Translations under genes and position numbers: made by a program | Notes under the pieces: model-generated | The model's database searches: none | The model's input: the letters and a program-made list of their open reading frames with translations, nothing else | Told to the model about the DNA's origin: nothing | Part shown: positions 1 to 5,979 of the stretch, in pieces | How positions within the stretch are numbered: the stretch's first letter is position 1 | How the letters are laid out: every line of letters begins with the position of its first letter | Source: Chitinophagaceae bacterium UBA2789 | GTDB taxonomy: Bacteria > Bacteroidota > Bacteroidia > Chitinophagales > Chitinophagaceae | Assembly: GCA_002352145.1 (NCBI GenBank) | Contig: DEHX01000088.1 | Span: forward strand, 780-8,250 | Direction: 5' to 3' | DNA: 7,471 nucleotides

Positions 1-1
1 C

Positions 2-124
2 GTTCCGGGTATCTTCGCCTGCGGCGACAATACTACCCGTATGCGAACAGTTGCCAATGCAGTTGCCATGGGTACTACCACAGGAATGATGCTGAATAAA
101 GAATTGATTGAAGAAACTTTTTAA
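2..124 (+). CDS. C-terminal end of a thioredoxin-reductase-like FAD/NAD(P)H oxidoreductase (partial, 5' end outside window)
   Basis: Only the last 40 codons are present, read in the frame starting at base 2 and ending in TAA at 122-124. The fragment begins V-P-G-I-F-A-C-G-D, the second FAD-contacting motif (hydrophobic-FAxGD) near the C-terminus of thioredoxin reductases and related two-dinucleotide-fold flavoproteins. It is followed by the usual C-terminal helix rich in Ala, Gly and Met, which packs against the flavin. In the family these enzymes move electrons from NAD(P)H through FAD to a disulfide or other small acceptor in the cytosol. The redox-active Cys pair would lie upstream of the window, so a true TrxB cannot be told apart from a TrxB-like oxidoreductase without CxxC. 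The ending V-A-N-A-V-A-M-G-T-T differs from the E. coli TrxB tail and favours a TrxB-like enzyme; that is inference. The next gene starts 8 bp after the stop, suggesting co-transcription. Confidence 0.8.
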   Translation, partial: VPGIFACGDNTTRMRTVANAVAMGTTTGMMLNKELIEETF

Positions 125-132
125 ATCTGCCA

Positions 133-690
133 ATGGAAAAATTGATTTTACATACCGGCCGTTTGCTGATCAGGAACCTGAACTTATCAGACCTGAGCAA
201 TTTTCATGCTTATCGTTCCAATCCCGAAGTGACCAAATACCAGGGCTTCGATGTGTTTACAATGGAGCAGGCGGAATCATTTATCATTTCTCAAAAAGAT
301 AAAACTTTTGGAAATGCCGGCGAATGGGTGCAGTATGGCATTGAAAACAAAACAACCGGTAAACTTATTGGCGATTGTGCAATAAAGCTTGATCAATATG
401 ATACGAGGCTTGCTGAGATCGGCATTACCATTGCACCGGAAGAGCAAAAAAAGGGATATGCCAAAGAAGTATTAAATGCAATTCTGAATTTCCTGTTTTC
501 AATTGAAGATTTTCACAGGGTAACAGAAACCGTTGATGCAGAAAACACTGCTTCCATTCAATTGCTGAAAAGCATTGGTTTCAGACAGGAAGGACATTTT
601 ATAGAAAATATTTTTTTCAAGGGCAAATGGGGAAGCGAATACCAGTTTGCCATGCTGAAAAGGGAATGGATACAATTAAACCTTTCTTAA
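133..690 (+). CDS. GNAT family N-acetyltransferase, RimJ/RimL type
   Basis: This is a 185-residue protein of the usual size for the RimJ/RimL-like branch (Acetyltransf_3), which transfers acetyl from acetyl-CoA to an amine, either a protein N-terminus or a small molecule; the substrate cannot be read from the sequence. The N-terminal T-x-R-L-x-I-R-x-L signature is at residues 8-16. The central strand E95-I-G-I leads into the acetyl-CoA pyrophosphate loop Q105-K-K-G108-Y-A110, matching Q/R-x-x-G-x-A. The C-terminal half has the standard N138-T-A-S141 ... G149-F150 (helix plus 'GF' turn), then a K-G-K-W...E-Y segment typical of this branch. The ATG at 133 is used because the T-x-R-L motif follows at once and it lies just after the preceding stop. 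No Shine-Dalgarno is visible, as usual in Bacteroidota. It lies 8 bp after the flavoprotein gene and 15 bp before the MDR gene, so the three probably share a transcript. It is not similar in architecture to the second GNAT gene at 4615-5304. Confidence 0.9.
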   Translation: MEKLILHTGRLLIRNLNLSDLSNFHAYRSNPEVTKYQGFDVFTMEQAESFIISQKDKTFGNAGEWVQYGIENKTTGKLIGDCAIKLDQYDTRLAEIGITIAPEEQKKGYAKEVLNAILNFLFSIEDFHRVTETVDAENTASIQLLKSIGFRQEGHFIENIFFKGKWGSEYQFAMLKREWIQLNLS

Positions 691-705
691 CCGTAACAAA
701 ACAAA

Positions 706-1665
706 ATGAAAGCTTTTACAAAAACAATATACGGCGGCCCGGAAGTACTGAATCTGGAAGAAGTGGAAAAACCGGAACTAAAAGATGATCATATACTGGT
801 GAAAGTGATGGCCAACTCGGCCAATCCCGTTGACTGGCATATCATTCGGGGCAAACCCTTTTTCGCCAGGTTTACTTTCGGGTTATTCAAACCCAAAGAC
901 AAAATACCCGGGGCCGATTTTGCAGGTATTGTAGAAGCAGTTGGGAAAAATATAACCCGGTTCAAAACCGGTGACCGGGTATTTGGTGAAAGCTTAAAAG
1001 GAGGTGCTTTTGCAGAATATATTTCTGTTCCGGCTGCTGTCTGCAGCACAATGCCGGGCACAGCAAATTTTTCGGAAATGGCGGCTGTACCTGTTGCCGG
1101 GCTTACAGCATTACAGGCAATTGTTACACACGGCAAGATCCGGGAAGGTGAAACGGTACTGATTAATGGTTCTTCAGGCGGTGTCGGTCATTTTGCAGTA
1201 CAGGTAGCCAAAGCGTATGGCGCTAAAGTAACAGCAGTTTGTTCTTCCAAAAACATGGAGTTCGTAAAATCATTAGGCGCTGATGAGGTACTTGCCTATG
1301 ATAAAGAAAACATTCACCGGCATAATGGAAAATATGATCTTGTTGTAGATACCAATGGCAATCTTACGTTTAACGATTATACTCGAATGGGAAAGCGGGG
1401 TGTATTGACAGGATTCACAACCATGGGACACATGATTTCCGTTTTATTAAAAAAAGCTTTTAGCAAATTCCCGCTCGTTCAGTTTACCGCTGAAGCAAAT
1501 ACAAAAGACCTGGAAACGCTGGCACTGCTGGTGCAAAGCAGAAAGATCAAAGCCCATATCGAAAAAACATACTCCTATAAACAAATCCCGGAGGCTGTCG
1601 GTTATATCGAGGCCATGCGAACAAGAGGAAAAGTAGTGATGGTTTGGGAGGATGCCGCTGAGTGA
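706..1665 (+). CDS. Zinc-independent MDR oxidoreductase (quinone oxidoreductase-like, NAD(P)-dependent)
   Basis: The 319-residue protein has the two-domain MDR layout. A GroES-like N-terminal domain (about residues 25-110) carries V-x-A-N-S-A-N-P-V-D-W, P-G-A-D-F-A-G-I-V-x-x-V-G and G-D-R-V-F. A Rossmann domain follows, with the nucleotide-binding loop N154-G-S-S-G-G-V-G161. It has only two Cys (113, 179) and none of the four-Cys cluster or the Cys/His catalytic zinc ligands of classical alcohol dehydrogenases, so it belongs with the zinc-free quinone/enone reductases (QOR, RTN4IP1-like). Such enzymes usually reduce quinones or alpha,beta-unsaturated carbonyls with NADPH in the cytosol; the true substrate is unknown. 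The ATG at 706 lies in an A-rich leader 15 bp after the GNAT stop, and the 'MKAFTKTIYGGPEVL' opening is typical of the family, which supports this start. Family assignment is secure; the reaction is inferred. Confidence 0.92.
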   Translation: MKAFTKTIYGGPEVLNLEEVEKPELKDDHILVKVMANSANPVDWHIIRGKPFFARFTFGLFKPKDKIPGADFAGIVEAVGKNITRFKTGDRVFGESLKGGAFAEYISVPAAVCSTMPGTANFSEMAAVPVAGLTALQAIVTHGKIREGETVLINGSSGGVGHFAVQVAKAYGAKVTAVCSSKNMEFVKSLGADEVLAYDKENIHRHNGKYDLVVDTNGNLTFNDYTRMGKRGVLTGFTTMGHMISVLLKKAFSKFPLVQFTAEANTKDLETLALLVQSRKIKAHIEKTYSYKQIPEAVGYIEAMRTRGKVVMVWEDAAE

Positions 1666-1684
1666 TTGGTTATACTCCCCTATC

Positions 1685-1707
1685 GTTCATTAATAGTTTT
1701 AATGAGC
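1685..1707. repeat. AT-rich inverted repeat after the MDR gene (possible weak terminator)
   Basis: TCATTAA (1687-1693) and TTAATGA (1699-1705) are exact inverted repeats around a 5-base loop. One G-T wobble and one further G-C pair extend the stem to 1685-1707. It starts 19 bases after the MDR stop, where a terminator would be expected. The stem is AT-rich and no T-run follows on the plus strand, so it is a poor intrinsic terminator and may be chance. Confidence 0.25.
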
Positions 1708-1783
1708 AATAAAACCTTTAACTATTCTTATAACTATCTCCATCAGTTGAGCTTCTCAAAACCAATTCAGGCTTAATTAGGAG

Positions 1784-1807
1784 AAATTATTTTGCTAATT
1801 TTATAAT
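1784..1807 (+). promoter_or_regulatory. Candidate promoter/operator of the toxin-antitoxin module
   Basis: Just upstream of the antitoxin ATG (1821) is a 6-6-6 dyad, AAATTA (1784-1789) and TAATTT (1796-1801). The right arm overlaps TAATTTTA (1796-1803), a 7/8 match to the Bacteroidota -7 box TAnnTTTG, and abuts TATAAT (1802-1807). No TTG is found at the matching -33 distance. A dyad over the -7 region would suit the autorepression typical of type II TA modules, but the arms are short and AT-rich and may be coincidental. Confidence 0.25.
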
Positions 1808-1820
1808 CAAACGAATTGAT

Positions 1821-2048
1821 ATGAACGAGACCATAAAACAAGAGCTTCATCAACTGGTAGACCAATGTAACAATGAACAGATATTGGAAGATGTAAGGGA
1901 ATTGCTGCAATCCAATAAAGACTGGTGGGATGAATTATCCGCAGCCGACCAGCAACTTGTTAAAGAGTCAGAAGCCGAATACAATAAAGGCAACTTTATC
2001 AGTCATGAAGAATTAATGCAACGTTTTGAGCAATGGAAAAAGAAATAG
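1821..2048 (+). CDS. Antitoxin of a type II toxin-antitoxin module (addiction-module type)
   Basis: This is a 75-residue acidic protein, immediately upstream of and overlapping a RelE/ParE-like toxin gene, which is the classic antitoxin-first order. Residues 1-30 look like an amphipathic helix pair. The second half has W-W-D-E-L at 35-39, then L-S-A-A-D-Q-Q-L-V-K-E-S, a short N-x-G-N-F-I-S-H-E-E-L turn and a C-terminal basic helix ending W-K-K-K. The 'DWW-x-LS ... E-x-x-x-x-N-x-G-x-x-I-S-x-E-E' pattern is one I associate with small Bacteroidota proteins encoded next to RelE/ParE toxins; the C-terminal part would wrap and neutralise the toxin. I see no clear ribbon-helix-helix or helix-turn-helix, so whether it represses its own promoter alone is uncertain. 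ATG 1821 is the only good start; no Shine-Dalgarno precedes it. Its last 16 bases overlap the toxin gene, implying translational coupling. Confidence 0.8.
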   Translation: MNETIKQELHQLVDQCNNEQILEDVRELLQSNKDWWDELSAADQQLVKESEAEYNKGNFISHEELMQRFEQWKKK

Positions 2049-2311
2049 TCTGGACATGCGTTGCCCAAAATGATTTCTGGGAAATAGCTGAGTACCTCAA
2101 AGCTGAATGGCCAGAAAAAGTACTTAACCAGTTTCAAAAAGCATTGGCCTTAAAGACAGCCCTTTTGAAAAAACTGCCTAATCTTGGTTTTAAAAGTCAT
2201 AAATACTCGCAGTTTAGAAAAACACTGGTCACCCGCCATTACATGGTTATTTACTCCGTTTCGAAAGAACACATCATTATACACAGGATAAAACATACCC
2301 GGATGCGTTAA
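2033..2311 (+). CDS. RelE/ParE-family toxin of a type II toxin-antitoxin module
   Basis: The 92-residue basic protein has the size and layout of the RelE/ParE superfamily. A first strand (I-V-W-T) and an A-x-x-D-F-W-E-I-A-E-Y-L helix open the protein. A second long helix (about residues 27-47) follows, then L-P-N-L-G-F-K-S at 48-55. The C-terminal sheet contains R62, R68, Y70, the M-V-I-Y strand at 71-74 and I-I-I-H-R-I at 81-86, ending H-T-R-M-R. RelE members cut mRNA on the ribosome, while ParE members poison DNA gyrase. The C-terminal R-I-x-H-T-R resembles the 'R-x-W-D-T-R' ending common in Bacteroidota RelE/ParE toxins, but the target cannot be decided by eye. The start ATG lies inside the antitoxin's last codons in another frame, giving a 16-base overlap and probably coupled translation. 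The module sits alone between unrelated genes, with no recombinase or integron site seen. Confidence 0.85.
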   Translation: MEKEIVWTCVAQNDFWEIAEYLKAEWPEKVLNQFQKALALKTALLKKLPNLGFKSHKYSQFRKTLVTRHYMVIYSVSKEHIIIHRIKHTRMR

Positions 2312-2408
2312 AGCAATACTTAGATTGATTCAAACATATAAAGAGGATCAAAGACCCATTAAACCTTTAACCCAATAACCCATCCAACCCGCCGCTAATC
2401 TTCCAACT

Positions 2409-3470
2409 ATGAAATATATTTTTTACCTAACCGTACTGCTTACTCTTTTTTCTTGTCAAAAAGACCAACAACCGGCACCTGCCGAAGAAACGATGTACTA
2501 CCCTCCTGCCGGCAGCAGCACCTGGGAAACAAAATCCGTCTCTTCACTCGGCTGGAACACTGCCGCCGTACAGCCGCTGAAAGATTACCTGCAGCAGAAA
2601 AACACCAAATCATTTATGATACTGGTGAACGGACGAATTGTGATGGAGGAATATTTCAACGGGCACACCAGCAATACCAGCTGGCAATGGAACAGTGCCG
2701 GTAAAACACTTACAGGAACCATGACAGGTATTGCGCAGCAGGAAGGCCTGTTGCAGATCAATAATAAAGTATCCGACTATATCGGCACCGGCTGGACCAG
2801 TGCACCCATCAATAAAGAAAATCTGATCACTAACCGGCACCTGCTTACTATGACATCCGGGCTTAACGATGCAAATAATCTCGTTATTCCCTCCAATCTT
2901 ACTTATATAGCTGATGCGGGCACCCGCTGGTCTTACCATAATGTATTTCAAAAACTGATGGATGTAGTGGCCGCCGCCTCATCACAGAGTTATGATGCTT
3001 ATTTCAACGCCAAACTGAGAGACCGGATTGGCATGGATGGCTTTTGGAACAACGGTATCATTTTTAAAATTTACCACAGCACCACCCGCAGCATGGCCCG
3101 TTTCGGCTTACTGGCACTCAATAAAGGCAAATGGAACAATGAACAGATCATCAACCAGTCCTTTTTTGAAGAAAGTATCAATACTTCGCAGTCCATCAAT
3201 CCATCCTATGGCTATTTCTGGTGGCTGAATGGTAAAAGCAGCGCTATGCTTCCCGGCAGTCAAACTGTTTATCCCGGTACACTCATTCCCAATGCACCTG
3301 CTGAAATGTATGCCGCCATGGGTGCCGAAGACCAGCGGATCTACGTAGTGCCTTCCAAAAAAATGGTAGTCATCCGCATGGGCAATGCCTCCGATCCGCA
3401 AAACCCTGTTTTTGCCCTATCCGGCTTTGATAATGCACTATGGGAAAAAATAAATGCGGTAATTAATTAA
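2409..3470 (+). CDS. Serine hydrolase lipoprotein, beta-lactamase/class C penicillin-binding fold
   Basis: The 353-residue protein starts with a lipoprotein signal peptide (hydrophobic residues 4-14, lipobox L-F-S-C16), so Cys16 should be lipidated. The mature N-terminus C-Q-K-D resembles the Bacteroidota lipoprotein surface-export signal (K-D/E after Cys), so an outer-membrane, possibly outward-facing, location is inferred. The rest is a beta-lactamase (PF00144) domain from about residue 50. It has the nucleophile motif S96-A-G-K99 (SxxK), the L-L-T-M-T-S-G-L landmark at 145-152, the second motif Y176-H-N178 (YxN) and a conserved G-Y-F-W-W-L-N-G block. The third motif, K-T-G or H-x-G in true beta-lactamases and PBPs, reads M304-G-A-E-D-Q here, which makes antibiotic hydrolysis unlikely. 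Such proteins are usually esterases, D-amino-acid peptidases or of unknown activity. The gene stands alone, 97 bp after the toxin stop, and looks by eye slightly richer in G+C than the TA genes. Confidence 0.92.
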   Translation: MKYIFYLTVLLTLFSCQKDQQPAPAEETMYYPPAGSSTWETKSVSSLGWNTAAVQPLKDYLQQKNTKSFMILVNGRIVMEEYFNGHTSNTSWQWNSAGKTLTGTMTGIAQQEGLLQINNKVSDYIGTGWTSAPINKENLITNRHLLTMTSGLNDANNLVIPSNLTYIADAGTRWSYHNVFQKLMDVVAAASSQSYDAYFNAKLRDRIGMDGFWNNGIIFKIYHSTTRSMARFGLLALNKGKWNNEQIINQSFFEESINTSQSINPSYGYFWWLNGKSSAMLPGSQTVYPGTLIPNAPAEMYAAMGAEDQRIYVVPSKKMVVIRMGNASDPQNPVFALSGFDNALWEKINAVIN

Positions 3471-3532
3471 ATACTTCCAGGGATTAAAGAACTAAGTTGC
3501 TTTCGCTTTCTCAACCCGGAGGCATGGATGTA

Positions 3533-3546
3533 TCTTTATATAAAGA
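3533..3546. repeat. Perfect 14-base palindrome upstream of the secreted-protein gene
   Basis: TCTTTATATAAAGA is fully self-complementary and lies 51-64 bases before the ATG at 3597. It overlaps TATCTTTA (3531-3538), a 7/8 match to the Bacteroidota -7 box, but no TTG stands at the usual -33 distance. It could be an operator or just AT-rich chance; about 0.5 such 14-base palindromes are expected in a random window of this size. Confidence 0.25.
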
Positions 3547-3596
3547 AAGACAGCTCTTTGAGGATGTATATTACCTCACTCTCCAAATTGTAGTTT

Positions 3597-4079
3597 ATGA
3601 AAAAGATAATCCTCTTCATATCAGCAATATTTTTTGCAATCAGCCTGCCGGGACAAACCAAAACATTTAGAGGAGCATGGTTTGATATAAAGTATCCTTA
3701 TGCTTTTAAAGTAAAACCATCTTTAAAATCAGCGACAAATACCAATGGCTATGAAAGCGCCTTTTTTGAATCTCCTGATCGCCTGGTTGAGTTTTATGTA
3801 TTCTCTCCCCAATGGAGAGGCGAAGCAACAGATATTGAATTAAAACCTTCTGAGAAAATCACTGGTGACAAAACGGAAACAGAAGGCAATACAAGTATAA
3901 GATGGTGGACAATCGCAGCAAAAAACGGAAGCTACACCCGGAGTTACCAGGAGAAAACATACAACATCTCAAATACGAACTGGATAATTGGCATTAAATA
4001 CAAAAACCAGGCAGCATTCAATAAATACAAAAAACAATACCTGGCTTTCAAATCTTCATTGGTTCAGTATGCAGACTGA
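3597..4079 (+). CDS. Secreted protein of unknown function
   Basis: This is a 160-residue protein I do not recognise. The N-terminus M-K-K-I-I-L-F-I-S-A-I-F-F-A is a clear Sec signal peptide, probably cut after Gly19 in L-P-G-Q, leaving a mature periplasmic or secreted protein of about 140 residues. The mature part is rich in aromatic and basic residues and looks like a mixed alpha/beta domain. An opening strand segment W-F-D-I-K-Y-P-Y-A-F (28-37) leads into E-S-A-F-F-E-S-P-D and V-E-F-Y-V-F-S-P. Later there is a strand-rich W-W-T-I-A-A ... W-I-I-G-I-K-Y, and a last helix full of Lys, Tyr and Phe. This pattern loosely recalls the PsbP/DUF1795-like fold, but that is a guess. There are no cysteines and no obvious catalytic residues. 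The coding call rests on the long open frame with signal peptide and normal-looking composition. It ends 22 bp from the convergent gene at 4102. Confidence 0.7.
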   Translation: MKKIILFISAIFFAISLPGQTKTFRGAWFDIKYPYAFKVKPSLKSATNTNGYESAFFESPDRLVEFYVFSPQWRGEATDIELKPSEKITGDKTETEGNTSIRWWTIAAKNGSYTRSYQEKTYNISNTNWIIGIKYKNQAAFNKYKKQYLAFKSSLVQYAD

Positions 4080-4101
4080 AAATTGGCAACTACCGGCTGT
4101 A

Positions 4102-4563
4102 TCAGTTTTCCTTCTTCAGCCTGAACCCTCTAAATGAAATGATTTTTTTATTACGGTTAAATACTATTTCAATTCGTTCGTTTTGAAAACTGGTTCCGTC
4201 TAAGTATTCTTTGCCAATCACTATGGCAGTCGTGTTGCCTGTACCATCAATCAGCTTAATTGGTTCTGTAATTTCAAATTTATTCTTCGGGTGGGCTTTC
4301 CAGAATTTTCTGTCGCTTTCAGTAATTTTTTTCCTCGGCACATTTCTCAGGTACTTCATGTACACTTTTACAGTGTCTGCAAAAAATTGTTCTGCTGAAT
4401 CGGCCATATGTGTATTGCGAAAGCGGTATAATTCCTTAATGATCTGAATCTCCATCCTTTCCTGATGCCAATCCTGCACCGGTTTAACTGAAGTACTCCA
4501 CAACAAACTAAGAATCAGAATAAACGACATACGAGTGTTTTTGTAAAGGATACTTATTTCCAT
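4102..4563 (-). CDS. Exported or membrane-anchored protein of unknown function, possible NTF2-like fold
   Basis: The protein is not recognised. From ATG 4563 it is 153 residues; a second in-frame ATG at 4530 gives 142 residues and a more standard signal peptide (M-S-F-I-L-I-L-S-L-L-W). Either start yields a hydrophobic segment at residues 13-22, so it is probably exported or anchored by its N-terminus. The mature region begins with a helix (about 34-50), then H-M-A-D-S-A-E-Q-F-F-A-D-T-V-K-V-Y (52-68), a basic stretch with P-R-K-K, F-W-K-A-H-P-K-N-K-F and strands ending I-E-I-V-F-N-R-N-K-K-I-I-S-F-R-G-F. A helix followed by 'F-x-D-T-V-x-V' and then curved strands resembles the NTF2/SnoaL-like fold, but this is only a shape impression. 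It follows the GNAT gene on the same strand after 51 bp and may be read through from it. Its 3' end faces the secreted unknown at 3597. Confidence 0.65.
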   Translation of the reverse strand: MEISILYKNTRMSFILILSLLWSTSVKPVQDWHQERMEIQIIKELYRFRNTHMADSAEQFFADTVKVYMKYLRNVPRKKITESDRKFWKAHPKNKFEITEPIKLIDGTGNTTAIVIGKEYLDGTSFQNERIEIVFNRNKKIISFRGFRLKKEN

Positions 4564-4578
4564 TCTTCAACTTTGCTG

Positions 4579-4604
4579 CCGGTATAAAACTTTAAACCCG
4601 GTAT
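4579..4604. repeat. Two direct copies of CCGGTAT, 19 bases apart
   Basis: CCGGTAT occurs at 4579-4585 and 4598-4604 in the 51-base gap between the GNAT stop and the start of the unknown protein at 4563. The 19-base period is near two helical turns, as for some activator sites, and the pair lies upstream of the minus-strand start. A 7-base repeat is short, so chance is quite possible. Confidence 0.2.
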
Positions 4605-4614
4605 CACCCTCCAA

Positions 4615-5304
4615 TCACAATCGCTTCACCATATCAATCCATAACCTTGTTCTAATGCGAAAGCCGATGGATTCATACAATTGTATTGCGCCGGTATTAC
4701 TGGTCAGCACATGTAAAAAAGGAGTAAAAGAATTATCCAGTATCAGTTTCATCACATGCAGCATTAAGGCTTTGGCGTAGCCATGTCCGCGGTGATCCGG
4801 ATGGGTACATACGGCGCTTACTTCCATATACGGAACCGGGTGCATCCGCTGGCCTGCCATCGCTACCAGTTTATTTTCCTTAAAAATGCCAAAGTAATTG
4901 CCGAATTCAATTGTACGTTCAAAGAAAGGGCCCGGCTTCGTCAGTGCAGTCAGTTCCAGCATTTGCGGAATATGCTCATCTGCCAATGATATGATCAACG
5001 GGCTTTGTGAAGTAACAAAGGAATCAACCGGCCGTTCATATACCATCTGGCAGCAATCCAAATGATGGAGCACCTGCCATTTGTTTACATCTAATTTTGA
5101 CTCATTAAGATAAGAAAGGGCTACTCTCCTGCCGGAGGATAAAAGAGCATGCAGTTTATCCAGGTTTGCCTCATTCCACACTTTCATTGCGGCAAAGGGT
5201 GCAATTTCAGGACGATAAAACCCTGCGTCTCCATCTACCACAGCAATATCCTTGTTGCCGGTAGTGATAGCCTGCCAGATCATATTATCCAAAAGGTGGG
5301 ACAT
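4615..5304 (-). CDS. GNAT family N-acetyltransferase, FR47-like two-part form
   Basis: The 229-residue protein has its acetyltransferase core in the second half. Residues 104-160 form the first part of the GNAT fold. E161-V-S-A-V-C-T-H-P-D is the core strand and turn, and R172-G-H-G-Y-A177 is the acetyl-CoA pyrophosphate loop (R-x-x-G-x-A). N203-T-G-A-I-x-L-Y-E-S-I-G-F at 203-215 is the C-terminal helix with the usual Tyr210. The first 100 residues form an extra N-terminal domain (L-D-N-x-I-W-x-A-I-T-T-G opening). This layout is common in Bacteroidota 'GNAT/FR47-like' proteins and probably shapes the acceptor site. The substrate is unknown. The start at 5304 fits because the L-D-N-x-I-W motif follows immediately. 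It lies 62 bp downstream of the phnA-type gene on the same strand and could belong to the same transcript. It is unrelated in layout to the RimJ/RimL-type gene at 133-690. Confidence 0.9.
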   Translation of the reverse strand: MSHLLDNMIWQAITTGNKDIAVVDGDAGFYRPEIAPFAAMKVWNEANLDKLHALLSSGRRVALSYLNESKLDVNKWQVLHHLDCCQMVYERPVDSFVTSQSPLIISLADEHIPQMLELTALTKPGPFFERTIEFGNYFGIFKENKLVAMAGQRMHPVPYMEVSAVCTHPDHRGHGYAKALMLHVMKLILDNSFTPFLHVLTSNTGAIQLYESIGFRIRTRLWIDMVKRL

Positions 5305-5366
5305 GTTTGCTTGTAAAACTATTAAATAATCATAGTACTGACCTTACCCTTTGTCATTATAACGAA

Positions 5367-5945
5367 CTATCCCTGCTTTCTCAAATACTTTGTCAGTATT
5401 ACGATTTGCTGGCCTTCAATTCTTCCTTCAATTTGTTCTTTATTGTCCGGCACCAGGCGGATATTGCGGACAACAGTGCCTACTTTAGCATTCACCGTTG
5501 AACCTTTTACATCAAGCGATTTGGTAAGCACCACATTATCGCCGTTTTGTAATATTGCGCCATAGCAATCACGATGTAATTCTACGCTGCTGTCATTTTC
5601 ATGATCACCACTTGCTTTGGCCCAGTTTAGCTTTTCATCATCAAGATAAAGCATATCAAGTTGTTCTGCCGCCCAACTTTCATTACGTAAACGGTTCAGC
5701 ATGCGCCATGCCATCACCTGCACAGCAGGCTCTTCACTCCACATGCTGGTGGTCAGGCATTGCCAGTGTGCACTGTCTAATTCTTCTTTCTTCTCTATCT
5801 GTGCTAAACATTTAGGACAAACCAATATGGCATCATCCATATTGCCCGTGGCAGGAGGCACTTCATATATTTTCAATGATCCGGTTGCTTCGCAGAGTTC
5901 ACATTTGTTGCCGCTTCGTTTCGCCAGCAGTTCTTCTTGTTTCAT
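5367..5945 (-). CDS. PhnA (YjdM)-family zinc-ribbon protein
   Basis: From ATG 5945 the protein is 192 residues. An N-terminal zinc ribbon has Cys pairs C15-x2-C18 and C43-x2-C46. A long helical middle (about 55-110) contains S-A-H-W-Q-C-L and V-M-A-W-R-M-L. The C-terminal PhnA domain runs from about D127-C-Y-G to the end, with Q-N-G-D-N-V-V-L-T-K-S-L-D-V-K-G-S and V-G-T-V-V-R-N-I-R-L-V; the same pattern of loop, D-V-K-G-S and K-N-I-R-L-V defines E. coli YjdM. Despite the name, this family is not the phosphonoacetate hydrolase PhnA and its role is unknown; nucleic-acid or metal binding is only suggested by the ribbon. The frame stays open upstream to a TTG at 5978, but that adds an implausible hydrophobic stretch, and homologues start M-K-x-E-x-x-L-x-x-R, so 5945 is chosen. 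It follows the VOC gene by 34 bp and is probably co-transcribed. Confidence 0.9.
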   Translation of the reverse strand: MKQEELLAKRSGNKCELCEATGSLKIYEVPPATGNMDDAILVCPKCLAQIEKKEELDSAHWQCLTTSMWSEEPAVQVMAWRMLNRLRNESWAAEQLDMLYLDDEKLNWAKASGDHENDSSVELHRDCYGAILQNGDNVVLTKSLDVKGSTVNAKVGTVVRNIRLVPDNKEQIEGRIEGQQIVILTKYLRKQG

Positions 5946-5979
5946 AATAATTATTAAAATGGCGGCGAATGTAAGCAAA

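Noticed and set aside
789..1136. 115-codon open frame on the minus strand inside the MDR gene
   Set aside because: It is fully antisense to a well-conserved oxidoreductase, its product has no recognisable motif, and the plus-strand frame carries all family signatures.
2610..3401. Minus-strand open frames of 113 and 97 codons within the serine hydrolase gene
   Set aside because: They lie entirely opposite the beta-lactamase-fold domain and encode no recognisable domain; they are antisense shadows.
2409..3470. Antibiotic-resistance beta-lactamase
   Set aside because: The third active-site motif is M-G-A instead of KTG, and the protein is a lipoprotein of a broad serine-hydrolase family; the fold alone does not show resistance.
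4061..4127. GGTTCAG and CTGAACC inverted repeat at the ends of the two convergent genes, as a shared terminator
   Set aside because: The 7-base arms are 53 bases apart, inside both coding ends, with no supporting inner stem or T-runs; likely chance.
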